From Enhygromyxa salina (GTDB lineage: Bacteria; Myxococcota_A; Polyangia; Nannocystales; Nannocystaceae), in NCBI RefSeq assembly GCF_000737335.2, contig NZ_JMCC02000007.1, forward strand, positions 1-64,000: a stretch of 64,000 bases of DNA, written 5' to 3'. Made by a program: the position numbers and the translations under genes. The notes beneath the pieces were generated by a model. That model had not been told where the DNA came from. It was given only the letters and a program-made list of their open reading frames with translations, and did not search any database. Each line of letters starts with the position of its first letter. The first letter of the stretch is position 1. This document shows positions 29,771-41,015 of the stretch, one piece after another.

Positions 29771-31925
29771 CGTAAAATTGCCAGGACTACGGCCTGAGCC
29801 AATTGCGCAGTACCTAAGTGCTCTAGGCGTGCTCCGGTTGGTAGCCGAGCAGGCAGACACGTCGGCGAGGGGGCGCTGGGTAGACGGCTTTTTTGTCCTC
29901 AGCAGTGATTTCGAGCCAGAACTGCTCGTCGACTTTCTTCTTAACGACTATAAGCCGACTCCAATTGTCGCCCCTTGGAACAACGGGAGCGGTTTTCACG
30001 CTTCGGGAACCAAGGAAAGGGCTGTCAAGCGGATCTCCGCTTCTACCAGCACTCGGTTTGCCGCCTATCGAGCCGCAATAACGATCGCGGCTCAGGTACT
30101 TGCCGAGATGGGTGGCCCATTGGCGGTCGCGAACAAGAGCAGCAAGGCTCAACTGATCGGCAGGTTGAGGTCGGAGTTGCCGGATGACGCGACTGCTTGG
30201 ATGGATGCTGCACTCGTGCTCACTGACAGCGGGAGTCGATTTTCGCCTCTTTTGTGCAGCGGCGGAAATGATGGAAATTTCGAGTTCTCACTGACGTTCA
30301 TGAAGCGGATTGTAGAGCTTCTTCTGAGTGACAAGGCGACGACGGCTGACGCTGTGCGAGGTTGTCTCATGGGCACACCGTCAATCGGGGGCAAGAACGA
30401 GCCTGTGGGCCAGTTTTGCCCCGCGAATGCCGGGGGCGCGAATATCTCGACGGGGTTCAAGGGCAACGGACTGCGAGTAAATCCGTGGAGCTACGTGCTC
30501 ATGATCGAGGGCGTGCTGATGCTAGCGAGTGCTGCAACGCGACGCCTTGATGCAAACTCTGGCTCCGGACTTTCGTTTCCGTTTGCCACGAGGAACGCCG
30601 CAGCAGGGTACCCGTCAGCCGCACATGAAGACCACAACGACGAACAGTGGTTGCCGTTGTGGCATCGACCCGCATCGTGCCCGGAAGTGCGCCACCTCTT
30701 CGCAGAGGGCCGTGCCAAGGTGAGGTCCTCCCGACAACGACGAGATGCGGTGGACAGCGTCGATTTCGCTCGTGCGATTTCAACTCTCGGTGTCGACCGT
30801 GGCGTCGATGAGTTTGTCCGGTACGGCTTTCAAAAGCGGTTTGGCAGGATGTTCTTCGCGGTGCCGCTTGGCCGGTGGACGGTCAGCAACTCGAAGGGCG
30901 CCGATCTGCTCGCGGAGATCGATCCCTGGCTCAATCGCCTACGCGGCTTCGTCGGCTCGGGCAAAGCTCCGGCTTCGGTCGCCAGCGCGACGCGGCGGCT
31001 GGAGGGCGCAATCATGGAGGCCTGCCAGCGCGACGAATGGGCGACGACGCTCGAGATCCTGATCGCCCTCGGTGAAGTGGAATCCACACTCGGCCGCGCA
31101 AAAGATCGGTGGCTCCGTCCGCTGCCTCCACTCTCGAAGGCCTGGTTCTACCGGACCTGCAACGACCCCAGCCCGGAGTATCGCCTCGCGGCCAGCCTGG
31201 CGTCCGCGGGGATCCGCCCGCGCCAGCGCCCGATCGCGCTCGACAAGCATCGGCGCTGGGACTGGGCTTCGCCGGGCTCGAAGACGATGACCTGGGTCGA
31301 CACCGCCAGCCTGGTGGAAAACTTGCTGTCGCTCCTGCGTCGGCGCGAGGTCGAAGATCAACAACGCAAGGGTCGCGCGCCCCACCGCGACGCGGCCGAT
31401 CTGGGGATCACACGAGATTCGCCAAACGTCGGGCACCCGCGTTGCTGGGCCTCGCTGGCCGACGTCACCGCGTTCATCGATGGGCCAGAGGTGAGTGGCA
31501 TCGATGAGCAGCGGCTCGAGGCGCTGATGAGCGGCCTGAGCCTGATCGACTGGGCGCGCGTAAATCCGCGACCCCCGCGATCCGAGTACGCCGTCCCCCC
31601 GGCTGGGTTTTCGCTGTTGGCGCTCGCCCACGGCCTCGAAGACCCCGCCCGCGCGGGCCACCTGCTCCCGGCGACGTCGGGGATGTTGGCAAACGCCGCC
31701 GCCGGGCGTCTCGACGTTGCCTCACGCCTGGCGATCCAGCGTCTGCGCGCGAGCGGTCTGCCCTTTGCGCTGGACCGGCTGGGCGACGACCGAGCTCGCG
31801 CGCGCAGGATCGCGGCCGCGTTGGCGTTTCCGCTCGCGCCCGAGTCACTCGGGCGCCTGAAGCGAATGTTGTTCCCCCGAGTTTCTCAGAACACCGACTA
31901 CGAACAAGAGGATGTGCAGCAGTGA
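29763..31925 (+). CDS. csx17: Csx17, large subunit of the type I-G complex
   Basis: 720-residue protein taking the Cas8 position in I-G systems. Its first residues, LPGLRPEPIAQYLSALGVLRLV, match the conserved opening of Csx17 proteins, and position between cas3 and csb1 is the standard gene order. The large subunit is expected to recognise the PAM and recruit Cas3. No catalytic motif is expected or seen. Third-position G/C appears lower around 29.8-30.7 kb than in flanking cas genes, a hint of mosaic origin that I could not quantify. It overlaps both neighbours (ATG inside the cas3 end, stop inside the csb1 start). Confidence 0.9.
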   Translation: MPDVKLPGLRPEPIAQYLSALGVLRLVAEQADTSARGRWVDGFFVLSSDFEPELLVDFLLNDYKPTPIVAPWNNGSGFHASGTKERAVKRISASTSTRFAAYRAAITIAAQVLAEMGGPLAVANKSSKAQLIGRLRSELPDDATAWMDAALVLTDSGSRFSPLLCSGGNDGNFEFSLTFMKRIVELLLSDKATTADAVRGCLMGTPSIGGKNEPVGQFCPANAGGANISTGFKGNGLRVNPWSYVLMIEGVLMLASAATRRLDANSGSGLSFPFATRNAAAGYPSAAHEDHNDEQWLPLWHRPASCPEVRHLFAEGRAKVRSSRQRRDAVDSVDFARAISTLGVDRGVDEFVRYGFQKRFGRMFFAVPLGRWTVSNSKGADLLAEIDPWLNRLRGFVGSGKAPASVASATRRLEGAIMEACQRDEWATTLEILIALGEVESTLGRAKDRWLRPLPPLSKAWFYRTCNDPSPEYRLAASLASAGIRPRQRPIALDKHRRWDWASPGSKTMTWVDTASLVENLLSLLRRREVEDQQRKGRAPHRDAADLGITRDSPNVGHPRCWASLADVTAFIDGPEVSGIDEQRLEALMSGLSLIDWARVNPRPPRSEYAVPPAGFSLLALAHGLEDPARAGHLLPATSGMLANAAAGRLDVASRLAIQRLRASGLPFALDRLGDDRARARRIAAALAFPLAPESLGRLKRMLFPRVSQNTDYEQEDVQQ

Positions 31926-32938
31926 CCCAATTCGAACTCCCCCATGCTTCGAGGCTTCTGATTCGCGCCCGTTTGGCGCCGCTTCAAGGCTCACGGTTTC
32001 AACCGACCGGCTTTCCCGATCTGGGCGCAGCCCGCTACCGCCTGCACGACGGCACCGAGATGCTGCTCGTAGAGTCGAATCAGTCAATGGCGAATCGCAT
32101 GGAGAGCGTGTGCTGGGACGAGGAGGCCCAGGATGTGGTGGCGCCCCTCAAAGGGCTCCCCTACGTGCAGGTGTACGAGGGCGACAACCCGATCACCAAC
32201 AGCCTGCTCGAAGCCCATCGGCTGAACTCGGTCTATATCGTGAAGAGTGACTTTCGGCCCGCGCTCGAAGCCGCGATTGGCTACGATAAGAATGCGGACA
32301 CGCCTTTGGACCGTTCGCGGCTGGTGAAGGCGATCTGCAAGTACGACCCCAACGCGCTGCTGCATGGCGTGTTTCTAGCGAGCATCGCGGGCGTGCTGCG
32401 AGTTCCCCGGGCGTTCAGCGGCTTCATCGAGGCTCGCAACGTTCACGAGGCACCCAGCGGGGGCGTGAAAAACGACAGCGTCCGCGCGGGCAAGGGCGAC
32501 AGTGACCGAACGGCGGCCGAAGGCTACGGCAACGTCCCCTACCATCGGGTGGAGTTTACCGCCGAGGAGATTGACGCGTTCTTCAACCTCGACATTGCAC
32601 AACTTCGCAGCTACCGCTTGCCCGCTGCGACCACGCGGCTGCTCTATGCGCTGGCCGTCTACAAGATCCGGGCGGTCCTCGATCGGGGCCTGCGCTTGCG
32701 CACCGCCTGCGACCTGCAAGTGACGGACGTACAGGTCACGCGGCCCGAGGGCGCGACGCTGCCCAGCGAAGACGAAGCGACGGCGGCGATCCGCAAGCTG
32801 CTGCCCGCTGCCGCAAAGGAGGGCGTGTTCGCCAATCCGCCGGTCACCCGCGCCAACTTCTCGGCGAAGGGCGGCAAGACCGAGGCGTCCACGTCCAAGA
32901 AGGCGTCGGCCAAGAAACCAAGCGCGAAGAAGAAGTAG
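31922..32938 (+). CDS. csb1: Csb1 (GSU0053-type Cas7 backbone subunit)
   Basis: 338 residues from a GTG whose TGA overlap with csx17 suggests coupled translation. The protein matches the Csb1 family opening (ASRLLIRARLAPLQGSRFQPTGFPDLGAA) and contains the ESNQSMANRMES segment. Csb1 is the Cas7-type RAMP that polymerises along the crRNA spacer, so it should be the most abundant subunit. The last about 35 residues are Lys/Ala/Ser-rich (KKASAKKPSAKKK), a basic tail that may bind nucleic acid; this resembles histone H1-like tails found in myxobacteria and is not a core family feature. Confidence 0.92.
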   Translation: MTQFELPHASRLLIRARLAPLQGSRFQPTGFPDLGAARYRLHDGTEMLLVESNQSMANRMESVCWDEEAQDVVAPLKGLPYVQVYEGDNPITNSLLEAHRLNSVYIVKSDFRPALEAAIGYDKNADTPLDRSRLVKAICKYDPNALLHGVFLASIAGVLRVPRAFSGFIEARNVHEAPSGGVKNDSVRAGKGDSDRTAAEGYGNVPYHRVEFTAEEIDAFFNLDIAQLRSYRLPAATTRLLYALAVYKIRAVLDRGLRLRTACDLQVTDVQVTRPEGATLPSEDEATAAIRKLLPAAAKEGVFANPPVTRANFSAKGGKTEASTSKKASAKKPSAKKK

Positions 32939-32946
32939 GACCCGCC

Positions 32947-34482
32947 ATGATCGGTCTTCGCCTCACCTTCACCGCTGGTCGCTATCACGCGACCGGCTGG
33001 GATCATCACGTCAATGAAGGCGTCGCGGAGTGGCCGCCTGCGCCGTGGCGGATCCTTCGAGCGCTGGTCGCCGCGAGCTATCGCTTGGCGGACCACGAGC
33101 GCGGGGGCGTGTCCGAGCTGCTCGAGCGGCTCACGCCATTGCCTGTATACCGGCTCCCCGCCGCGTCCACGGCTCACCTGCGTCACTACATGCCGACGGA
33201 CAACAAGCCGGTGAAGGTGCTCGACACCTTTGTCGCCGTGGGCGATGGCGCGCGTGCGCCCGCGGAAGTGTTGGTCTGGTGGCCGGGGCTAGAGCTGACG
33301 GATCCCGAGCGCGAGCTGCTTGGGCGGCTGCTCCAGCATGTCGCGTATCTGGGCCGCGCCGAGAGTTGGGTCGAGATCGCGGTCGCCGATGTTGACGAGA
33401 GCCAGACACCCAACGCTCGACCGCAGGCGTTCGACGAGCCCGCAAACGTGCAGACGGTTCGCCTGTTGACGGTTCAGTCGACAGAGGAGCTCGCCGCCTG
33501 GCGCGAGCGCTGGTTGGAGGCCGTCCCCGCCAAGGGCAAGGGCAAGTCTCCCACGCCGCCAGCGTCAGTCTGGGACGTGCTCAACGTGAGCACGGCCGAG
33601 CTCCAGCGAGAGCGGTGGTCCCAGGCGCCCGGCTCATGCTGGGTCGACTATCGCCTGGAGGAGCCTCCACGTGTGCGCCCACGCGCTCGCCGGGCCAAGC
33701 AAACCGGGCCAAGCGGCGCGGTGTTCTTGCTCGAGAGCGCGGTCAGGCCGTCAGCCGATCAGACCCTGGTGATCGCGGAGCGCATGCGCTCGACCGTGAT
33801 GGCGCTCGCCAACAAGCGAACCGGCGCGGTCCCTTGGCAATTCTCAGGCAAGGACCACAATGATGCTCCGCTCACGGGCCACGAGCATGCGTACTTCCTG
33901 CCGCTCGCGCGCCGAGATCGAGACGGGCGAGAGCTGATCGATCGTGTGTTAATCTGGGCGCGCGATGGCTTCGCGCCAGACACTTGGGCGAGCCTGCAGC
34001 AGCTGGCGGCGAGCGGCCGGCGACTGCGGGGACAGGCTGACGAGCATCCCCTCGAGCTGATCCTCGCGGGCTACGGTGGGTTCGACCAACTGCGTGCGTT
34101 GCTGCCCGTCAACGCCGCGCATCCGCTCGAGGGTTCGTGGCTTGGGCCGTCGCGGACCTGGGTCAGCGCCACGCCCTTTGTCCCCCCAAGGTTTACGAAG
34201 TCACGGCGCAATCAACTGATCGACACGCCCGAGGACCAGCTGCGGTGGCTGCTCCGCGAGGTCTTGGGGGTCCCGGAGCACGAGGTCAGCGAGATCGAGA
34301 CCGAAGAATCCAAGGACACATTTGGCTGGAGCCGCTTTGTTCGCGTGCGAAAAAAAGATCGCTCTCGGACCGCAGCGCGGGCTGGTTCGGGCTTTCGGAT
34401 CACCTTCACCAAACCGGTATGCGGTCCGATCGCGCTGGGCTACGGCGCTCACTTCGGCCTCGGCCTGTTTCGACCGGCGTAG
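32947..34482 (+). CDS. csb2: Csb2 (GSU0054-type Cas5-Cas6 protein)
   Basis: 511-residue last gene of the cas operon, eight bases after csb1. The N-terminus (IGLRLTFTAGRYHATGWDHHVNEGVAEWPPAPWRILRALVAA) is diagnostic of Csb2, with the WPPxPWR motif. In type I-G this protein combines Cas5 (5' handle capping) with a Cas6-like module that cuts the repeat hairpin. The C-terminal end contains a Gly-rich GPIALGYGAHFGLGLF segment matching the Cas6 G-loop pattern; this is the signature of processing RAMPs. Together with csx17 and csb1 it completes the effector complex; no separate cas5 or cas6 gene is needed. Confidence 0.93.
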   Translation: MIGLRLTFTAGRYHATGWDHHVNEGVAEWPPAPWRILRALVAASYRLADHERGGVSELLERLTPLPVYRLPAASTAHLRHYMPTDNKPVKVLDTFVAVGDGARAPAEVLVWWPGLELTDPERELLGRLLQHVAYLGRAESWVEIAVADVDESQTPNARPQAFDEPANVQTVRLLTVQSTEELAAWRERWLEAVPAKGKGKSPTPPASVWDVLNVSTAELQRERWSQAPGSCWVDYRLEEPPRVRPRARRAKQTGPSGAVFLLESAVRPSADQTLVIAERMRSTVMALANKRTGAVPWQFSGKDHNDAPLTGHEHAYFLPLARRDRDGRELIDRVLIWARDGFAPDTWASLQQLAASGRRLRGQADEHPLELILAGYGGFDQLRALLPVNAAHPLEGSWLGPSRTWVSATPFVPPRFTKSRRNQLIDTPEDQLRWLLREVLGVPEHEVSEIETEESKDTFGWSRFVRVRKKDRSRTAARAGSGFRITFTKPVCGPIALGYGAHFGLGLFRPA

Positions 34483-34494
34483 CGCCCAATCAAC

Positions 34495-35802
34495 TCAGTA
34501 GTTGATCCAAGCAGCCGCGGTCCAGTCGTCGCCGCTGGGATCCACCGCCCCAACATAGCTCGTCCCGCCGCAGCCGGTCCCGTCGCCGCTCACGTCCCCG
34601 CTCGGGACCACGTTGGGGCTACCCCAAGCAATACTGCCCAACCCGGGATCCGCGTCGAGGTTGGCGCGCGCGGGATCCTGCACCCACGCGGTCCACCCGG
34701 CGCTGTCGAGGCTATCAGCACCCGAGACGTGCTGATCCCCGCCCAGGATCCCAAAGAAGATGTTGTTGGCGATATCGACATTCCCGCCGTCAGCCTCGAC
34801 GAAGGTCGCCTCGTCCGCGAGGTTGGTAGCCTCGTTGGTGGTGTTGGTGAAGATGTTGGCGTACCAGCTGCCGTGGGTGCCCTCTTTGATCGTGATCCCC
34901 TTGCTCTTGCCACCGCCGGCACCGGATCCGATGCAGGTCGTGTTGCAGATCGTCGGCGAGGTCTTGGGGGTCGCGTCGAAGTCGCTGCTTTGGTTGGAGA
35001 CCTCGAAGCAGTTGTCGCCGGTCGAACCACTCTGATGGATCAGCATGTGCTGCGCGGTGCCGGCAAAGCCCTGGTCCATGTCGATCGAGTCGTCCGCGGC
35101 GCCCGTGACCACGATGTGGTCGAGGTCGAACGCGCCACCAAACATCTCGATGCCGTCGTCGAGGCCCATGTGCGACTGCACGTAGCTGACCTTGGTCGCG
35201 GTCCCGCACGCATAGAAGGTGATGCCGTTGAGCTCGTTGCCCTCGGAGATCGCAAAGCCGGCATACTCGACGCGGACGTAGCGGAGCGAGCCGCAGTCGT
35301 GGGCGGGGTTGGTGCCGCCGTAGGTCGGCGGGATCGGGAAGCCCTCGGCCATGCCCACGCCGCCCTGCAGGTTGGTCGTGGCCTCGCCAAGCAGGACCAG
35401 GCCGCCCCAGTCACCCGCGGCGGGGTTCTCGTCGTCAAACGAGGTGAACACGATCGGCGCGTCGGCGGTGCCTTCGGCGACGATCCGGGCGTCCTTCTCG
35501 ATGACCAGCGCCGAGCCAGCGCTGCCCCGGATCAATGTCCCCGGCTCGATCGTCAAGGTCGCGCCGTTGACGAACACGAGGGTGTCCGCGGCGAGCACGT
35601 AGGTCTTGTCCGCGGTCCAGGTGGTGTCCTCGGAGATGTCCTCGCTGATCGTGACGGTGCTGTCGCCGTCGGTGTCGGTGTCGGTGTCGCCGTCGCCGTT
35701 GGTGTCCGTGTCTCCATCAGCGGTGCCGTCATCCGTGCACGCGCCAAGCAGCAACAAAGAGCACAACGAGCCAGTGGTCAGGAACGAAGAAATTCGCGTC
35801 AT
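34495..35802 (-). CDS. Beta-helix-type lipoprotein with Asp linker
   Basis: 435-residue lipoprotein with lipobox LLGAC (Cys22) and a short GDTDTNGDGDTDTDTDGD linker. The rest has the rungs of a right-handed parallel beta-helix: ADTLVFVNGATLTIEPGTLIRGSAGSALVIEK, then ADAPIVFTSFDDE, GDWGGLVLLGEA, ISEGNELNGITFYACGT and GGAFDLDHIVVTGAADDSIDMDQG. This pattern is common in extracellular proteins of marine and predatory bacteria, sometimes polysaccharide-binding. No catalytic residue set is recognisable. It is convergent with the cas operon, 12 bp between stops, with no clear terminator in that gap. Confidence 0.8.
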   Translation of the reverse strand: MTRISSFLTTGSLCSLLLLGACTDDGTADGDTDTNGDGDTDTDTDGDSTVTISEDISEDTTWTADKTYVLAADTLVFVNGATLTIEPGTLIRGSAGSALVIEKDARIVAEGTADAPIVFTSFDDENPAAGDWGGLVLLGEATTNLQGGVGMAEGFPIPPTYGGTNPAHDCGSLRYVRVEYAGFAISEGNELNGITFYACGTATKVSYVQSHMGLDDGIEMFGGAFDLDHIVVTGAADDSIDMDQGFAGTAQHMLIHQSGSTGDNCFEVSNQSSDFDATPKTSPTICNTTCIGSGAGGGKSKGITIKEGTHGSWYANIFTNTTNEATNLADEATFVEADGGNVDIANNIFFGILGGDQHVSGADSLDSAGWTAWVQDPARANLDADPGLGSIAWGSPNVVPSGDVSGDGTGCGGTSYVGAVDPSGDDWTAAAWINY

Positions 35803-35920
35803 AGTTGGGCAGTAGCTACCCCGCGATTGTGACGAACCACGATCGTGTTTGCGAAGTTCATGTGACGTTCGCTGCCAGGCGACCCGAAAAAATTGCCTGG
35901 AGCTAGCGCGGCGGCCGTGT

Positions 35921-36757
35921 CTAGCGCGGCGAGAGCGGCTCGACCCCAAGCAGCGCGCAGGTGCGCTCATACAGCCGGGCGCAGACCTGAGCGTCATGCG
36001 CGATCGGGTGCACGCTGTCGATCTGCTTGCGCTTGAAGTACCCCCCGGCGTGGGGGCGCAGCTCCGCGGCCGGCAGCAGCGCCAGGTAGATCGAGGTTGC
36101 GGCGCCGTCGTCGAGCGAGTCGCGGCCTTGCATCTTGAACCCGTCAACGAGCAGCTTGGTGGAGATCACGCCAGGGTGCAGCGAGACCGCGATTGGCCCG
36201 CTGTCGCCGAGCCGCCGGGCGAGCTCGATCGTGAACAACACCATCGCGAGCTTGGACTGCGCGTAGGCGGCCCGGTCGTTGAAGCCCCCGTCGAAGTTGA
36301 AGTCGTCCCAGCGCAGCTCGCCCTGCTTGTGGACCATCGAGCTGACGTTGATGCAGCGCGCGGTTGGCGAGCGGCGCAGGCTGGGCAGCAGCAGCTGGCA
36401 CAGCAGCGCGGGCGTGAGGTGGTTGATCGCCCACGTCAGCTCGTGGCCCTGCGGGCTGCGAGCGGCCTCGGTCATGAACACACCAGCGTTGTTGAGCAGC
36501 ACGTCGAGCGGGCGATCACCGAGGGTGTCCTCGAGCGCGGTCGCGAGCTCGCGGACCGCCTGAAGATCCGAGAGCTCGGCCGCCAGCGACTGCACCCGAC
36601 CGTGACCAGGGATCGCCTCGAGCGCGGCGATGACGGGCTCGAGCTTGGCCTGCGTGCGGCCGTGGATGATGAGATCGGCGCCGGTCGCCGCGAGTGATTC
36701 CGCGGTCCTGCGTCCAATGCCGTCAGTCGCGCCAGTGATGAAGATCGTGGAGGTCAT
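35921..36757 (-). CDS. Short-chain dehydrogenase/reductase
   Basis: 278-residue classical SDR. The NAD(P)-binding turn is TGATDGIG (residues 8-15), the structural NNAG is at 89-92, and the catalytic set is Ser139/Ser140, Tyr165 and Lys169 (YAQSK). Arg34 and nearby basic residues after strand 2 (HGRTQAK) favour NADPH. Overall it resembles retinol dehydrogenase/WW-domain oxidoreductase-like SDRs that act on lipophilic alcohols or ketones in the cytoplasm or at the membrane face. The substrate is unknown. It lies three bases downstream of the SGNH-like lipoprotein gene's stop, in the same direction, so the two may be co-transcribed. Confidence 0.93.
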   Translation of the reverse strand: MTSTIFITGATDGIGRRTAESLAATGADLIIHGRTQAKLEPVIAALEAIPGHGRVQSLAAELSDLQAVRELATALEDTLGDRPLDVLLNNAGVFMTEAARSPQGHELTWAINHLTPALLCQLLLPSLRRSPTARCINVSSMVHKQGELRWDDFNFDGGFNDRAAYAQSKLAMVLFTIELARRLGDSGPIAVSLHPGVISTKLLVDGFKMQGRDSLDDGAATSIYLALLPAAELRPHAGGYFKRKQIDSVHPIAHDAQVCARLYERTCALLGVEPLSPR

Positions 36758-36760
36758 GAG

Positions 36761-37747
36761 TCAGGGCGAGGGGTCTTCGAAGCCGGTGCTGATGTCGGCC
36801 AGCAGCTGCAGCCACTCGACCTCGTCGGGGGGCAGCTGCTCCGGCGCGTAGTCCGTGCTCGTGCAGGGCAGGTTCGAGATCTTGCCGAACATCACGCAGC
36901 CCGCCAAGTAGCTGCCGGCCAGCGAGGGGTGGCTGCCATCGCCAACATACAGCTGGATCGGCGGATCGACCCACCACGCCATCCACCACGCGTCACCCAC
37001 GGGCGCGACCTCGGTGTCGCTGGCGAGGGCCGCGTTGACGTAGCCTTCAGCGAGCGCCTGGTGCATCTGCGTGAGATCCATGCCGAGCTGCATGAGATCC
37101 GCGTTGCCCTCTTCGCGCGGCCAGGTCTGGAACAGCAAGACCCGTGCGTCACCGGCCATGGCCACCTGCTGCGTGAACTCGATGACGGCCTGCTCGAAGC
37201 TTGGGTAGTCGAGGATCGGCTCGACGCTCTGGCCCTGCAGCACGACGACGTCCCAGTCGCCCGCGAGCGCGTCGAGGACGGCGGGGTTCTGGAGGTGATC
37301 GATCACGCGCGCGCCTCCGACGGTGATCGAGTCGCTGATCACCGGCGCGAGCGAGCTGGCGCTGAGTGCCTCGACGATCCCCGGTAGATCGTTGGCCGCC
37401 GTGTAGCTGTTGCCGACGAACAGCACATGGACCGGCTGCGGGTCGCCATCGCCGTCGCCGTCGCCATCACCTGAGTCGCCATCGCCGTCACCTGGGTCGC
37501 CATCGCCGTCCCCTGGGTCGCCATCGCCGTCGCCATCCCCGGGGTCACCATCGCCGTCACCCGAGTCGCCGTCGCCGTCGCCCGGGTCGCCGTCCCCTGG
37601 GTCGCCATCACCCGGTTCGCCATCGCCATCGCCATCGCCATCGCCGCTGCCGGTCTCGCCGGAGGTCTGCGCGCCGCTGCCGTCAACGACGACGCAACCG
37701 GGCAGCGCGAGCAGCCCAACGAGAGTCAACGTGCAAAACAAGCGCAT
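36761..37747 (-). CDS. SGNH-hydrolase-like lipoprotein with long Asp/Gly linker
   Basis: 328 residues with lipobox ALPGC (Cys18). Residues about 30-105 are GDGDGDSGDGDGDPGD repeats. The catalytic part begins VLFVGNSYTAANDLPG, where the Ser of GNSYT is in the SGNH block I position, then VVVLQGQS and a C-terminal GDGSHPSLAGSY supplying the Asp/His pair. This is the layout of a GDSL/SGNH esterase or a close inactive relative. Two Trp-rich stretches (TWPREEGN, WWMAWWVDP) may line a binding face. It would act outside the cytoplasmic membrane, on esterified polymers or lipids. Overlaps with neighbours are absent, but spacing of three and six bases suggests an operon with the SDR and ABC genes. Confidence 0.75.
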   Translation of the reverse strand: MRLFCTLTLVGLLALPGCVVVDGSGAQTSGETGSGDGDGDGDGEPGDGDPGDGDPGDGDGDSGDGDGDPGDGDGDGDPGDGDGDPGDGDGDSGDGDGDGDGDPQPVHVLFVGNSYTAANDLPGIVEALSASSLAPVISDSITVGGARVIDHLQNPAVLDALAGDWDVVVLQGQSVEPILDYPSFEQAVIEFTQQVAMAGDARVLLFQTWPREEGNADLMQLGMDLTQMHQALAEGYVNAALASDTEVAPVGDAWWMAWWVDPPIQLYVGDGSHPSLAGSYLAGCVMFGKISNLPCTSTDYAPEQLPPDEVEWLQLLADISTGFEDPSP

Positions 37748-37753
37748 TCGCGG

Positions 37754-39673
<1,920 letters not shown>

Positions 39674-39730
39674 GGGGCTGTGCGTCGATGGCCGCACCCC
39701 CCCGAAACGAGGGGGGCTGGTCTGTGGCGC

Positions 39731-40861
39731 TCAGCCCCGAGTTCGCGTCCGGACCGCACGGAGCACCGCTCCCGCGATCACCAGATCCACGAGGATGATC
39801 CACAGCGGCCCCCGAGGTCCGAGCGCCAGCGCGTAGCCGAGGGCCCACGGAACCGACATCGCCCCGAGGCTCGCGCCGACGAAGAAGGTGCTGGTCACGG
39901 CGCCGTCGAGGCGCATGTGCTGACTTGCGAGCGACAAGGTCGCGGGGAACATCGACGCGAGCGAGAGCCCGAGCGCGACGGTTCCGATCCACATCGCGGT
40001 CTCGCCGGGGATCAGGACCAGGCACGACACGCTTGCGATCGCGCCGAGTAGATCGATCGTCAGCAGCGTCTGCGGCCGGACCCGGGCCGCGAGCGGGATC
40101 GTCAGTACTCGGGCCAGGGTGAACGCGGCCCAGAAGCTCGACACCAGCTTGGTCGCGGCGTCCTGGTCGAAGCCGCTTCGGGTCGCGACGGTGAACGACC
40201 AGCCCGCGAAGCCAGCCTCGGCGCCCTGGCACAGCACGAACCACGCGACCAGCAGCCCGATCAGGCGGCTGTCGGCGCGCGCGGGCGAGCTCGGCTCGGT
40301 CGTGACGGGCTCGGTTTGGGTTGGACTCCGCGTTGAAGATACGCCCACGGCGAACGGCACGATCGCCAGCGCCAACCACCAATATCCCCACGCGACCGAG
40401 CTCGACGCCCCGACCACGAGCGGCGCGAGCAGGGCCCCGACGCCATAGCAGCAGTGCAGCGCGCTCATGTAGGGGGCAATGCGGGCGCCTTGGACCCGCG
40501 CGAGCATCATGTTGTTGCCGACGTCGAGGACGCCCTGCGCGGACCCGAGCAGCAGGAACAGGCCGACCAAGCCGATCCGGGTCGGCACCAGCGGAACCGC
40601 CGCGAGGCCGGCCGCGATCACCAGCAGCGCTCCCACGAGGATCGGATGCGCGGTCCGGCGATCGTAGATCCGCCCGACGACCAGCGACGCGAGCAGATAC
40701 CCGAGCGAGCGGGCCGCGAACAAGATGCCGAGCGCGTCGGGATCGCTGCGGGTCTGGGCCGCGAGCGCGGGCAAGGTCGGGCCAAGCACTCCCGACATCA
40801 AGCCGAGCGCCACGTGGCCGCCAAAGTATCCGGTTGTCTGGCGCGCCGCCTGGCCCCGCAT
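39731..40861 (-). CDS. MFS transporter
   Basis: 376-residue major facilitator protein starting at the ATG at 40861, placed by the first membrane helix TGYFGGHVALGLMSGVLGPTLPALAA. The loop 2-3 signature is GRIYDRRTAHPILVGA, a recognisable form of GxLaDrxGrkp. About eleven to twelve hydrophobic helices follow. It resembles FucP/YbjJ-like sugar or drug carriers; the substrate is unknown. The reading frame stays open upstream to 41341 but lacks hydrophobic or family-like sequence there. The gene sits 58 bp upstream of the ABC exporter and may share its transcript. Confidence 0.88.
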   Translation of the reverse strand: MRGQAARQTTGYFGGHVALGLMSGVLGPTLPALAAQTRSDPDALGILFAARSLGYLLASLVVGRIYDRRTAHPILVGALLVIAAGLAAVPLVPTRIGLVGLFLLLGSAQGVLDVGNNMMLARVQGARIAPYMSALHCCYGVGALLAPLVVGASSSVAWGYWWLALAIVPFAVGVSSTRSPTQTEPVTTEPSSPARADSRLIGLLVAWFVLCQGAEAGFAGWSFTVATRSGFDQDAATKLVSSFWAAFTLARVLTIPLAARVRPQTLLTIDLLGAIASVSCLVLIPGETAMWIGTVALGLSLASMFPATLSLASQHMRLDGAVTSTFFVGASLGAMSVPWALGYALALGPRGPLWIILVDLVIAGAVLRAVRTRTRG

Positions 40862-41015
40862 GTTCGGGGCGGAGCATCGCCGGTTCGCTACCGGCGGTCT
40901 AGGAGCCCGCCGGCTTCTGAGGATCTCCACGGTACCGGTGTTGCGGTCGCCGGTGTTGCGCGCCAGCGCGACGGCATCGCGGATCAGCGCTGCCTGGTCA
41001 CCCCACACCTGAGGT

